The notes under the pieces were generated by a model, which did not search any database, was not told the origin of the DNA, and saw only the letters and a program-made list of their open reading frames with translations. A stretch of DNA of 64,000 nucleotides from Hyphomicrobium_A sp964620915. GTDB lineage: Bacteria > Pseudomonadota > Alphaproteobacteria > Rhizobiales > Hyphomicrobiaceae. Shown piece after piece: positions 26,320 to 35,022 of the stretch (positions are counted from its first letter, which is position 1; the number at the start of each line of letters is the position of its first letter). Both the position numbers and the translations under genes were made by a program. The DNA is taken from assembly GCA_964620915.1 (NCBI GenBank), contig CAZUKP010000002.1, positions 36,905 through 100,904 of the forward strand, read 5' to 3'.

Positions 26320-26820
26320 TTAGGCCGTCGCCGTACGCACCATCGATAGCGCCTCACGAATACTGGCAAGTCGAATGCCAGTCCTGCCAAGATTGCCGAA
26401 CCGGCACTCCCTGTCGATCGTCAGGTTGCCGGTGCTGGCTACGGCTAAGCAAACAAGCCCTACGGGTTTTTTGGTAGTGCCCCCGTCGGGGCCGGCGATT
26501 CCAGTTATGGATACGGCCACGCTTGCGTGCGAATGGGTGAGAGCGCCTTCGGCCATTGCGCAGGCGACCTCGCGGCTCACCGCTCCATGTCTATCGATTA
26601 AGGCGGCACCAACGCCGAGCATTTCGGTTTTCGCGGCATTCGAGTAGGTGACGAAGCCGCGCTCCAATGTGATGGAGGCGCCCGGCACCTCGGTCAGCAA
26701 CCCCGCGAGCAATCCGCCCGTGCAACTTTCTGCGGTTGCCAACACGGTGGAACGGCGCTGCAAGTGCTCTAACAGAGCCTTGGCGTCGTCCACGAGATCA
26801 AGCGGGAAGAGGGCGCTCAT
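26320..26820 (-). CDS. pncC: CinA-family nicotinamide-nucleotide amidohydrolase
   Basis: A 166-residue stand-alone CinA C-terminal domain. Motifs: TAESCTGGLLAGLLTEVPGAS, GFVTYSNAAKTEMLGV, and SITGIAGPDGGTTKKPVGLV. Such PncC proteins deamidate NMN to NaMN in pyridine nucleotide recycling. The COG1058 half of full-length CinA is absent, as is common. Start at ATG 26820 rather than the longer frame. It is located downstream of the MarR gene on the same strand. Confidence 0.92.
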   Translation of the reverse strand: MSALFPLDLVDDAKALLEHLQRRSTVLATAESCTGGLLAGLLTEVPGASITLERGFVTYSNAAKTEMLGVGAALIDRHGAVSREVACAMAEGALTHSHASVAVSITGIAGPDGGTTKKPVGLVCLAVASTGNLTIDRECRFGNLGRTGIRLASIREALSMVRTATA

Positions 26821-26896
26821 TTGGCACCTTGCTGCCCGAAACAAACGATGGCCCGTGACAGCGGGGTGAATGTCAATCGACGCCGCTGTTCCCTAA

Positions 26897-27385
26897 TCAA
26901 TTGGGAGCGAGTTTCTCTGCCTGCGCAAGCAGTGCGTCGAGAACGTCTCGGCTGTCGGCGCCCATGACATTTACAGCTCGTTTCTGCGCCTCAAGCCAGA
27001 TCGGATAGGCTTCTTTCAAAATGGCCTGGCCCTTCGGCGTCAAATGAAGGCCGCGGCCACGGCGACCGGCGGGCGGATCCATGTTGATGTGCCCCAACGC
27101 GAGAAGCCGCTTCAGGTTGCGTGAGAGTGTCGACTTCTCGATGTCGAGTTCGTGTCCAATCTCAACGGCTGTGATGGCGTCGCGCGCTGCAAGCTGGGCC
27201 AAGAGTGTGTATTGGCTCGCTGTTATTCCAAGTGGACGCATCGCATCGTCATAGACACGCGTAATGATGCGCGATAGCTGACGGACCCGCGTCGCGAGGC
27301 AAGCCCCAGACGTGGTTTCAGCAATGTCTCCGATGCTGGCGGATTCTGTTGGTTTGCGCTCCAGCGTCTGCGTCATGAGATTCAT
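26897..27385 (-). CDS. MarR-family transcriptional regulator
   Basis: A 162-residue winged-helix regulator: an N-terminal dimerisation helix, then the DNA-binding region ITASQYTLLAQLAARDAITAVEIGHELDIEKSTLSRNLKRLLALG with a wing PPAGRRGRGLHLTPKG. It probably binds as a dimer near its own promoter. Targets are not evident; neighbours pncC and ispDF are on the same strand. Ligand unknown. Confidence 0.9.
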   Translation of the reverse strand: MNLMTQTLERKPTESASIGDIAETTSGACLATRVRQLSRIITRVYDDAMRPLGITASQYTLLAQLAARDAITAVEIGHELDIEKSTLSRNLKRLLALGHINMDPPAGRRGRGLHLTPKGQAILKEAYPIWLEAQKRAVNVMGADSRDVLDALLAQAEKLAPN

Positions 27386-27483
27386 CTCGGCCCCCGCGCT
27401 CGTTCATGGTCATACAACCCCTGCAACTTGATGCCGCGATTCTGTCGCGGGGGTCAACGCGAGAACGACGTAGAGGGCGTATC

Positions 27484-28668
27484 TCAGAGTGGCAGGACTA
27501 CGGTTGCAACAGCCATCGCTGCGATTCCCTCGCCGCGGCCTACGAAGCCTAAGCCCTCCGTGGTGGTTGCCTTGACGCCAACTCGGGGTGTCTCAAGGCC
27601 CAGCATTCCGGCGATCGATTCGCGCATTGCAGCCCGGTGCGGTCCAATTTTTGGAGCCTCGCAAAGCAGCGTCACGTCAACGTTTGTAATTCTTCCGCCC
27701 AAGGTCGCCACACGCCGGGCAGCGTCCTCGAGGAACACACGAGAAGCTGCACCTCGCCAAGTGGGATCACTCGGCGGAAAGTGTTCGCCGATGTCGCCGT
27801 CACCAATCGCCCCTAGGATTGCATCGGTGAGCGCATGCAAGCCGACGTCGGCATCAGAATGTCCCTCAAGACGATGGGTGTGTGCAACTTTAACGCCGCA
27901 CAACCAAACATGGTCGCCCGGCGCAAAGGCGTGAACGTCAAAGCCGCTCCCGGTGCGTGTTTCAGTAAACGGGGAGAGGGGCGCCAGGAGTCGTTCGGCG
28001 ATGGTGAGGTCCTCCGGGGTGGTCAGCTTCATGTTGGTCGACCGACTTGGAACCAATGAGACCTCCAGCCCCGCCCATTCGGCAAGAGCGGCATCGTCGG
28101 TAAAACCGTCATGACCTTCCGCTTTGGCGCGCCGATGCGCGGCGAGAATACCGGGAAAGTGGAAGGCCTGTGGTGTTTGTGCGCGCCAGATGTTTGCCCG
28201 GTCGAGTGTCTCGATAATCGTTCCCTCTGGGTTCGCGCGCTTTAGCGTATCCGTCACAGGCTGCGCTGCTATCGCCCCGGGCGTTCGATCAAGGGTGCCA
28301 AGGAGCCGCTCGATCAACTCGACCGCGAGGAACGGACGGGCGGCGTCATGGATCAGGACACGGTCGGGGTGCTGCTCTGCCACCGCTTCAAGGCCGGCGC
28401 ATACCGAGGCCTGGCGGGTTTCTCCACCGGCAATTGGCGGCCCAAGATGCGCGGTAAATGGTCCCACGCAGGCCTCGTATAGGTCTCTGTCCTCGGGGTG
28501 GATAACGACCCGGATAGAATGGATCTGGGACGCTTGGACAAGCGGACGCAGCGCGTGCTCCAGGACGGACGCACCCGCAAGGCTAAGATACTGCTTTGGA
28601 ATGTCGCCCGGTCCGCGTGCCCGTTCACCGCGCCCCGCGGCCACGACAATCGCTACCGTCGTGGGCAT
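27484..28668 (-). CDS. ispDF: Bifunctional IspD/IspF enzyme of the MEP isoprenoid pathway
   Basis: A fusion of 394 residues: IspD (MEP cytidylyltransferase, about 1-230) and IspF (MEcPP synthase, about 235-394). IspD shows the CTP-binding AIVVAAGRGERA and the signature VLIHDAARPFL; IspF shows GSGFDVHAF, the zinc-site region LEGHSDADVGLHALTDAILGA and the C-terminal TTEGLGFVGRGEGI. The fusion is typical of alphaproteobacteria. Start at 28668 with GAGAAGG upstream. It is divergent from dusB. Confidence 0.96.
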   Translation of the reverse strand: MPTTVAIVVAAGRGERARGPGDIPKQYLSLAGASVLEHALRPLVQASQIHSIRVVIHPEDRDLYEACVGPFTAHLGPPIAGGETRQASVCAGLEAVAEQHPDRVLIHDAARPFLAVELIERLLGTLDRTPGAIAAQPVTDTLKRANPEGTIIETLDRANIWRAQTPQAFHFPGILAAHRRAKAEGHDGFTDDAALAEWAGLEVSLVPSRSTNMKLTTPEDLTIAERLLAPLSPFTETRTGSGFDVHAFAPGDHVWLCGVKVAHTHRLEGHSDADVGLHALTDAILGAIGDGDIGEHFPPSDPTWRGAASRVFLEDAARRVATLGGRITNVDVTLLCEAPKIGPHRAAMRESIAGMLGLETPRVGVKATTTEGLGFVGRGEGIAAMAVATVVLPL

Positions 28669-28828
28669 GGCCTTCTCACATCGTGGGGAAACCTCGGCCT
28701 GCTTAGACGTGCCGGGCCGATTGGGCAATTGTGGAAGTCTCTCTTCGCGCTTGCGAAATCGTTATGAGAACCCTATTCTGCTCAAATCGAGGGCAGCTTT
28801 TCCAGGTGCCTAATCTATAGGCAAGGAC

Positions 28829-29836
28829 ATGACCGTCACTGCTAGCGCGATGCAGATCGGCTCGCAAGCCGTGGTTAACGAGGTTCTGCTCGCGCCGATG
28901 TCTGGCGTGACGGATTTGCCGTTCCGTCGGTTGGCGCATCGGCTCGGCGCCGGTCTGGTCGTCTCTGAGATGATCGCAAGCGAGGATCTTGTTCGTCAAC
29001 GTGCGCACGTCTTGCGCCGAGCGCAGGGGTCGCAACTCTCGCCATTTGTCATCCAACTTGCCGGTCGAGAATCCCGTTGGATGGCGGAAGGCGCGCGCAT
29101 TGCCGAAGCGCAGGGCGCCAACATCGTCGACATCAACATGGGCTGCCCGGCGCGAGAGGTGACGGGCAAACTCTGCGGCAGCGCTCTTATGCGTGATCTC
29201 GATCATGCCCTCTCGCTGATCGACGCCGTGGTGCGCGCTGTGCGCGTGCCTGTCACGGTGAAGATGCGACTGGGTTGGGACGACAAGAACCGCAATGCCG
29301 CCGAGCTCGCGCGCCGCGCTGAAGCGGCAGGCGTCCAGCTCATCACTGTTCATGGTCGTACACGCTGTCAGTTCTTCAAGGGCGACGCCGATTGGACTGG
29401 CGTTCGTGATGTCGTTCGCGCAGTGTCGATTCCCGTCATCGTCAACGGCGACATTCGCTCTTGTGCCGACGCCGAAAACGCTCTTTCAATTTCAGGTGCC
29501 GCCGGCGTCATGGTTGGCAGGGGAGCTTACGGCGCGCCCTGGCTGCCAGGGCGCATAGCGCGTTATCTCGCCAGTGGACGCGACCCGGGCGCCCCGACGT
29601 TATCCGAACAGGTGGAAATCGCGCGCGAGCATGTCGCGAGCATGCTGGACCACTACGGAACACGGCTCGGCTTGCGCAATGCGCGCAAACACATCGCTTG
29701 GTATCTGGAGGGATGCGGGAGGCCGACTGAGGTCGTCAAAGCGTGGCGGAGAAGATTGTGCACCGATGAGGATCCCACGCGCGTTCTACAGGGAATGGAC
29801 ACTTACTTCGACGAAGCGCAGGAGATGGCGGCATGA
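28829..29836 (+). CDS. dusB: tRNA-dihydrouridine synthase B
   Basis: An FMN-dependent reductase of tRNA uridines, 335 residues. The N-terminus LLAPMSGVTDLPFRRLA and the catalytic Cys motif NMGCPAREVTGKLCGSALM are diagnostic, with the later FMN-phosphate region GVMVGRGAYGAPW. Historically called nifR3 because it precedes ntrBC, as here; its stop overlaps the ntrB start by 4 bp. Confidence 0.96.
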   Translation: MTVTASAMQIGSQAVVNEVLLAPMSGVTDLPFRRLAHRLGAGLVVSEMIASEDLVRQRAHVLRRAQGSQLSPFVIQLAGRESRWMAEGARIAEAQGANIVDINMGCPAREVTGKLCGSALMRDLDHALSLIDAVVRAVRVPVTVKMRLGWDDKNRNAAELARRAEAAGVQLITVHGRTRCQFFKGDADWTGVRDVVRAVSIPVIVNGDIRSCADAENALSISGAAGVMVGRGAYGAPWLPGRIARYLASGRDPGAPTLSEQVEIAREHVASMLDHYGTRLGLRNARKHIAWYLEGCGRPTEVVKAWRRRLCTDEDPTRVLQGMDTYFDEAQEMAA

Positions 29837-30993
29837 CCAAAATGGCCGCTTCAACGGCGGAACGTACGCAAGGACCGTCACCGCGTCAGTTTGAGCACGA
29901 CGTGCTGCTGACGGCATTGCCGCATCCGATCCTCGTTCTGGCCGATGACAACCACATCGTTTACGCGAACGCTGCGGCAGAAGCCTTTCTGTCGACCGGT
30001 ATCGCTCTACTCAAACGCGTCCGGCTTGACGATGTCGTCGTGTTTGGCTGCCCACTTCTGGCACTGGCGGATCAGGTGCGCCGCACAGGAAGCACCGTCA
30101 ACGAGTACAGCGTCGAGATAACCACGCCGAAATTTACCGGACCCAAACTGGTCGACGTTTATGGAGGTCCGCTTCCCGACCACCCTGACTTAATCGTGCT
30201 GATGCTCCAGCAGCGCAATATGGCGCTCATGATCGAGCGCCAACTCACGCATCGTGCGGCGGCCCGTTCGGTGTCTGGGCTTGCCGCCGTGCTGGCACAT
30301 GAGATCAAGAATCCGCTTTCGGGCATCCGCGGTGCCGCACAGCTTCTGGAGCAGGAATTGTCAGATGACGATCGCTCGCTCACCCAGCTCATCTGCTCGG
30401 AAACCGACCGAATCCGAAATTTGGTCGATCGCATGGAAGTGTTTGGCGACGAACGCCCTCTTGCAAAGGATTCGGTCAACATCCACGACGTCCTTGATCA
30501 CGTGCGTCGCCTTTGCGAAAGCGGAATGGGCCGCGGCATTAGCTTCATCGAGGATTATGACCCGTCGCTTCCCCCGGTTCCGGGCAACCGCGACAAACTC
30601 GTGCAGGCCTTCCTCAATCTCGTCAAGAACGCGGTCGAGGCGATCGGAGAGACCGACAAGGATCAAGGGCGGATCGTTCTTCAAACTTCATTCCGACCAG
30701 GCGTTCGGCTATCGGTTCAAGGTGCCGGAACGCGCATCAGCCTGCCCCTCATGATCCAAATAGAGGACAACGGCCCCGGTATTCCCGACCATCTCAAGCC
30801 TCACCTGTTCGATCCGTTCGTGACGACAAAGCGGTCTGGAACCGGGCTTGGGCTCGCTCTCGTCGCCAAGATCATCGGTGATCACGGCGGTATCATCGAG
30901 TGTGACAGCGATCCCAATCGCACTGTTTTTCGCGTCCTGCTGCCGATGCAGGACAAGCCCCTGAAATCGAAGCCCCGTTCGAGCCCGAGGTAA
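29833..30993 (+). CDS. ntrB: Nitrogen regulation sensor kinase NtrB
   Basis: A 386-residue cytosolic histidine kinase/phosphatase that sets NtrC phosphorylation according to PII status. An N-terminal PAS domain (about 25-130) precedes the HisKA box with phospho-His in LAHEIKNPLSGIRG and the HATPase domain with N-box NLVKNAVEAI, G1 DNGPGIP and G2 GTGLGLALV. No membrane segments. It is translationally coupled to dusB (ATGA overlap) and 3 bp before ntrC. Confidence 0.95.
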   Translation: MTKMAASTAERTQGPSPRQFEHDVLLTALPHPILVLADDNHIVYANAAAEAFLSTGIALLKRVRLDDVVVFGCPLLALADQVRRTGSTVNEYSVEITTPKFTGPKLVDVYGGPLPDHPDLIVLMLQQRNMALMIERQLTHRAAARSVSGLAAVLAHEIKNPLSGIRGAAQLLEQELSDDDRSLTQLICSETDRIRNLVDRMEVFGDERPLAKDSVNIHDVLDHVRRLCESGMGRGISFIEDYDPSLPPVPGNRDKLVQAFLNLVKNAVEAIGETDKDQGRIVLQTSFRPGVRLSVQGAGTRISLPLMIQIEDNGPGIPDHLKPHLFDPFVTTKRSGTGLGLALVAKIIGDHGGIIECDSDPNRTVFRVLLPMQDKPLKSKPRSSPR

Positions 30994-30996
30994 GAC

Positions 30997-32445
30997 ATGG
31001 CCCGTGGCACTGTGCTCATTGCCGATGACGATACCGCGATCCGTACTGTCCTGAACCAGGCGCTTGCGCGTGCAGGTTATGCGCCGCGCGCCACCGGCAA
31101 CGCGGCAACGTTGTGGCGCTGGGTTAGCCAAGGCGAGGGCGACGTCGTGCTGACCGATGTCGTGATGCCCGACGAGAACGCCTTCGACCTTATTCCGCGC
31201 ATCAAGAAGATGCGCCCTGATCTTCCGATCATTGTGATGAGCGCCCAGAATACATTGATGACCGCACTTACTGCGGCGGAGAAGGGCGCCTACGAGTATT
31301 TGCCCAAGCCGTTTGATCTGAGCGAGGTCGTTGCCGTTGTCGGCCGTGCCCTCACTCAGCCGGGTCGGCGCCCTCAACGTTCGGCGCAAGAAATTGAAAG
31401 CGAAGAGCTTCCTCTCATTGGTCGCTCACCTGCGATGCAGGAAATCTATCGGGTGCTCGCGCGTCTGACGCAGACGGATCTCACCGTAATGATCAACGGT
31501 GAGAGTGGCACTGGCAAAGAATTGGTGGCTAGGGTACTGCACGACTACGGCCGTCGTCGGCAAGGTCCGTTCGTCGCCATCAATATGGCCGCGATCCCCC
31601 GCGAACTCGTCGAAAGCGATTTGTTCGGCCACGAGAAAGGTGCCTTCACTGGGGCGCAGACGCGAACGCAAGGCCGTTTTGAGCAGGCGGAAGGGGGGAC
31701 ACTCTTCCTCGATGAGATTGGCGACATGCCGCTTGACGCACAAACGCGACTTTTGCGCGTGCTTCAGGAAGGCGAATACACCACCGTCGGCGGGCGCACC
31801 CCCATTAAGACAAACGTGCGGATCATCGCGGCGACCCATCGCGATCTCAAATCTCAGATTCAACAGGGGCTTTTCCGAGAAGACCTATTCTACCGGCTCA
31901 ACGTTGTACCGATCCGCATTCCGCCCCTGCGCGAGCGCCTTGAGGATGTTGGTGACCTTGTGCGCCACTTCCTCCGTCAGGCAGGACGCGAGGGGCTTGG
32001 TCAGAAAGCGATCGAGTCAGCCGCGATTGAACGCCTGAAAGGCCATCCGTGGCCGGGCAACATTCGCGAGCTTGAAAACTTCGTTCGCAGAGTTGCTGCG
32101 CTTCACAGTCAGGAAACGCTAACGAGTCAGATCATCGAGCAAGAGCTGGCCGAAGTGCTTCCCGATGGCTCCAGCGATTCTGAGGCGTCGGACGCCAAGA
32201 ACCTGAGCGAGCAAGTTGAACGCTACCTGGCAGGGTACTTCGCCGGCTTTGGCAAAGATCTGCCCCCGCCGGGCCTTTATGATCGGATTATCCGGCAAGT
32301 AGAGTTGCCTTTGCTGACGGCCGCCCTGGCTGCCACGCGGGGCAACCAAATCCGTGCTGCGGAGCTGCTGGGATTGAACCGCAACACGCTGCGCTCACGC
32401 ATCAGATCTCTGGACATACGGGTGTTTCGAACACCTCAGCCCTAG
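30997..32445 (+). CDS. ntrC: Nitrogen regulation response regulator NtrC
   Basis: A sigma-54 activator of 482 residues. Receiver domain with phospho-acceptor D54 (VVLTDVVMPDE), AAA+ domain with Walker A GESGTGKE, the sigma-54-contacting loop GAFTGA (EKGAFTGAQT), Walker B GGTLFLDEIGDM, and a C-terminal Fis-type HTH (RAAELLGLNRNTLRSRIRS). Expected to activate nitrogen-scavenging genes under nitrogen limitation. It ends 203 bp before the ntrY frame. Confidence 0.97.
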   Translation: MARGTVLIADDDTAIRTVLNQALARAGYAPRATGNAATLWRWVSQGEGDVVLTDVVMPDENAFDLIPRIKKMRPDLPIIVMSAQNTLMTALTAAEKGAYEYLPKPFDLSEVVAVVGRALTQPGRRPQRSAQEIESEELPLIGRSPAMQEIYRVLARLTQTDLTVMINGESGTGKELVARVLHDYGRRRQGPFVAINMAAIPRELVESDLFGHEKGAFTGAQTRTQGRFEQAEGGTLFLDEIGDMPLDAQTRLLRVLQEGEYTTVGGRTPIKTNVRIIAATHRDLKSQIQQGLFREDLFYRLNVVPIRIPPLRERLEDVGDLVRHFLRQAGREGLGQKAIESAAIERLKGHPWPGNIRELENFVRRVAALHSQETLTSQIIEQELAEVLPDGSSDSEASDAKNLSEQVERYLAGYFAGFGKDLPPPGLYDRIIRQVELPLLTAALAATRGNQIRAAELLGLNRNTLRSRIRSLDIRVFRTPQP

Positions 32446-32663
32446 TCTTTCCTCAGCACATTGTTTCCAAACAGCCCGGCCGGATATCTTTGGTCGAAGG
32501 ATGGGCTTGCTTTGCGCGCATACTCGCGTTACCCATCTGCCACGTCGCGAAAATGTCACAGTTAACCCGTTTGTTGTGATCGAGCGGCGTCACTGTCACT
32601 GAATGACGTTTCTGGGGTCACCGCCACACCTCGGTACGTGGTTCGTCCTTGCAAAAGGGTCCG

Positions 32664-34991
32664 ATGCGACCCCCTCGAAAGTGCTTAGGCATGTCAGCAG
32701 CGTACGCCGCATCCCGGCAAGGCTATGACCTTGACGAAAGGCCGTCCCCGCTCAATCCGAGCGACCGAGCCTTTTGGGTGGGGCTGAGCGTCGTCCTGCT
32801 CTCGCTTGTTTCGGCGCTTGCGACGTACTTGATTCTGACGGGCCTGACGCCGATGGCCCCGCGTGGCGATGTCGTCTTCGTCGTCTTGTCACTCAACGTG
32901 GTGCTGATCTTGGCCATGATCGCGCTGCTGACCTGGCAGGTGCTGGGCCTTGCACGTGCGTGGCGTGAGAAACTTCCAGGTGCCCGGCTGCACATCCGGA
33001 TTGTTGGCCTGTTCAGCATCATTGCAGCATTGCCGGCATTGGTGCTTGCCGTCGCCGCCACGACAACGTTCTCACGCTCTTTGGACGGTTGGTTCTCAAA
33101 TCGGATTGTGACGATCATCACAAGCTCGCGCGATGTGGCCAAGGCCTATCTCGACGAGCACGGCCAGGTGATCAGAACAGACATCGTCAACATGGCGCGC
33201 GACCTCGACAATGCGGCGCCTTCCATTGGCGATCGTTCGCGCGGGCTGCAGCAGCTTGTCATGGTGCAGGCTGGGCTGAGGGATATACCCGCAGCTTACA
33301 TCATCGAGAGCAACGGTGACCTTTTCCTGGAGTCGACGGCAACAAACAAGTTGCCCTATATCGCGCCGCCCACGGCAGCAATCCGTCAGGCCGCGGCCGG
33401 GCAAGTGCCGCTGCTTATGCCCAATAGCAACCATTACCGCGTTGGAGCGCTTGTGAAGTTGCAGGCGTATCCCGGCAAGTTCTTGTACGTTGCGCGCGGC
33501 GTCAGCCCCAAAGTTATCGAGCATCTGCAACTCACCGCGCAAAACGTTGATGAGTTCAATCGTTTGCGACGTGCGCGCGGCGGCCTGAAGCTCGCGCACG
33601 GGCTCATGTATCTAATGATCTCAATGACGGCGCTGCTGGCAGCTATCTGGGCTGGGCTTTGGTTTGCTGGACGGTTCGTTGCACCCATCCGCCGGCTCAT
33701 TACCGCAGCCCAGGAGGTTTCAACGGGGAACCTCTTGATCACGCTGCCAGAGAAGCGCGGTGAAGGGGACTTGCGCCGGTTGTCGGGCATGTTCAACACA
33801 ATGACGCGCGAACTCAAACATCAGCGCGATGCACTGGTCACCGCCAACGAGCAGCTTTTGGAACGCGGTCACTTCATGGAGGCGGTGTTGTCGGGTGTTT
33901 CGGCCGGCGTCATTGGGCTCGACAGCCAGGATCGCGTGACGATTGCCAGCCGCGCGGCCGAGAACCTTTTGGGATTGACCGAGCATGAGCTTGTCGACCA
34001 ACCGATGAAAGAGGTGGTTCCGGAATTCGGAGCCATCCTGAACAGGAAAGACGACCATGCGCTCAGAAGCCGGTCCCAAGAGCAAGTAACGCGAACAGTC
34101 GACGGCGAAGAGAGAACGTTTGCAGTCATGGTGACGCGAGAACGCAAGAGCGGTGGCGACGTCGGCTCGGTCGTCACCTTTGACGACATTACAGAATTGG
34201 TTTCAGCCCAACGCACATCAGCATGGGCAGATGTTGCTCAGCGCATTGCGCATGAGATTAAGAATCCGCTCACACCGATTCAGCTCGCGGCCGAACGCCT
34301 GCGCAAGAAATATGCAGGTTCCATCACGAAGGATCGGGAAACCTTTGACCGCCTCACGACGACAATCGAGCGCCAGGTCACCGACCTCAAGAGCATGGTC
34401 GATGAATTCGCGTCATTCGCCCGCATGCCAAATCCGGAAATGGCGCGTTACGATCTGCGCCACGCCGTCCAGGAGCCGGTTGTTCTCTTTCGCGAGGGGC
34501 ATCCCGAACTCCAGTTCGAACTCAAGCTTCCATGCAAGCCCCTCTTAATGTCCTTCGACCGCCGGCTCATTTCCCGTGCCGTGACCAACTTGGTGAAAAA
34601 TGCCAGCGAGGCGATCGAGGCGGCACGAGACGCGTCCGATCGTCCTAAGGATTGGAAGGGCAAGATCCAAACGATTGTCACGCCCCAGTCCGACAGGGTG
34701 TTCATTGACGTGATCGACAATGGCATCGGCTTACCGAAACAGAACCGGTCGCGGCTCCTTGAGCCTTACGTCACCACGAAAGGCCACAAGGGCACCGGCC
34801 TCGGCCTTGCCATGGTCCAGAAGATTACCGAGCAGCACGGCGGAACACTCACCCTGGAAGACGCCCCCGAAGGTCCAGGGCGCACGAGTGGGGCACTTGT
34901 GCGTCTGACGCTGCCGCTGCGCGATACACAAGCAATTTCAAGCACCGAAAATTCAGCCATTTCTTCATCCCTAACCGAACCAGCCGACTAG
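32664..34991 (+). CDS. ntrY: Membrane sensor kinase NtrY
   Basis: About 775 residues. Three N-terminal membrane helices (VGLSVVLLSLVSALATYLIL and the next two), a periplasmic sensor region (about 130-310), a further helix (MYLMISMTALLAAIWAGLWF), HAMP, PAS (VLSGVSAGVIGLDSQDRV), HisKA with RIAHEIKNPLTPIQLAAERL and HATPase with NLVKNASEAI, DNGIGLP and GTGLGLAMV. Pairs with NtrX. Start at ATG 32664 preferred, as AAAGGGT is five bases upstream; TTG 32649 and ATG 32691 are alternatives. Its ligand is unknown; in other alphaproteobacteria NtrYX affects nitrogen, redox and envelope genes. Confidence 0.95.
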   Translation: MRPPRKCLGMSAAYAASRQGYDLDERPSPLNPSDRAFWVGLSVVLLSLVSALATYLILTGLTPMAPRGDVVFVVLSLNVVLILAMIALLTWQVLGLARAWREKLPGARLHIRIVGLFSIIAALPALVLAVAATTTFSRSLDGWFSNRIVTIITSSRDVAKAYLDEHGQVIRTDIVNMARDLDNAAPSIGDRSRGLQQLVMVQAGLRDIPAAYIIESNGDLFLESTATNKLPYIAPPTAAIRQAAAGQVPLLMPNSNHYRVGALVKLQAYPGKFLYVARGVSPKVIEHLQLTAQNVDEFNRLRRARGGLKLAHGLMYLMISMTALLAAIWAGLWFAGRFVAPIRRLITAAQEVSTGNLLITLPEKRGEGDLRRLSGMFNTMTRELKHQRDALVTANEQLLERGHFMEAVLSGVSAGVIGLDSQDRVTIASRAAENLLGLTEHELVDQPMKEVVPEFGAILNRKDDHALRSRSQEQVTRTVDGEERTFAVMVTRERKSGGDVGSVVTFDDITELVSAQRTSAWADVAQRIAHEIKNPLTPIQLAAERLRKKYAGSITKDRETFDRLTTTIERQVTDLKSMVDEFASFARMPNPEMARYDLRHAVQEPVVLFREGHPELQFELKLPCKPLLMSFDRRLISRAVTNLVKNASEAIEAARDASDRPKDWKGKIQTIVTPQSDRVFIDVIDNGIGLPKQNRSRLLEPYVTTKGHKGTGLGLAMVQKITEQHGGTLTLEDAPEGPGRTSGALVRLTLPLRDTQAISSTENSAISSSLTEPAD

Positions 34992-35022
34992 GCTTGCAGG
35001 GTATTCACCCAAGGAGCAACCG

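Noticed and set aside
27484..28668. ispD-ispF fusion as an unusual gene fusion
   Set aside because: Already common and well described in alphaproteobacteria.
32446..32663. Possible sigma-54 promoter before ntrY (TGGTTCG...TTGCA at about 32640)
   Set aside because: The GG to GC spacing is one base too short and the -24 element is poor.
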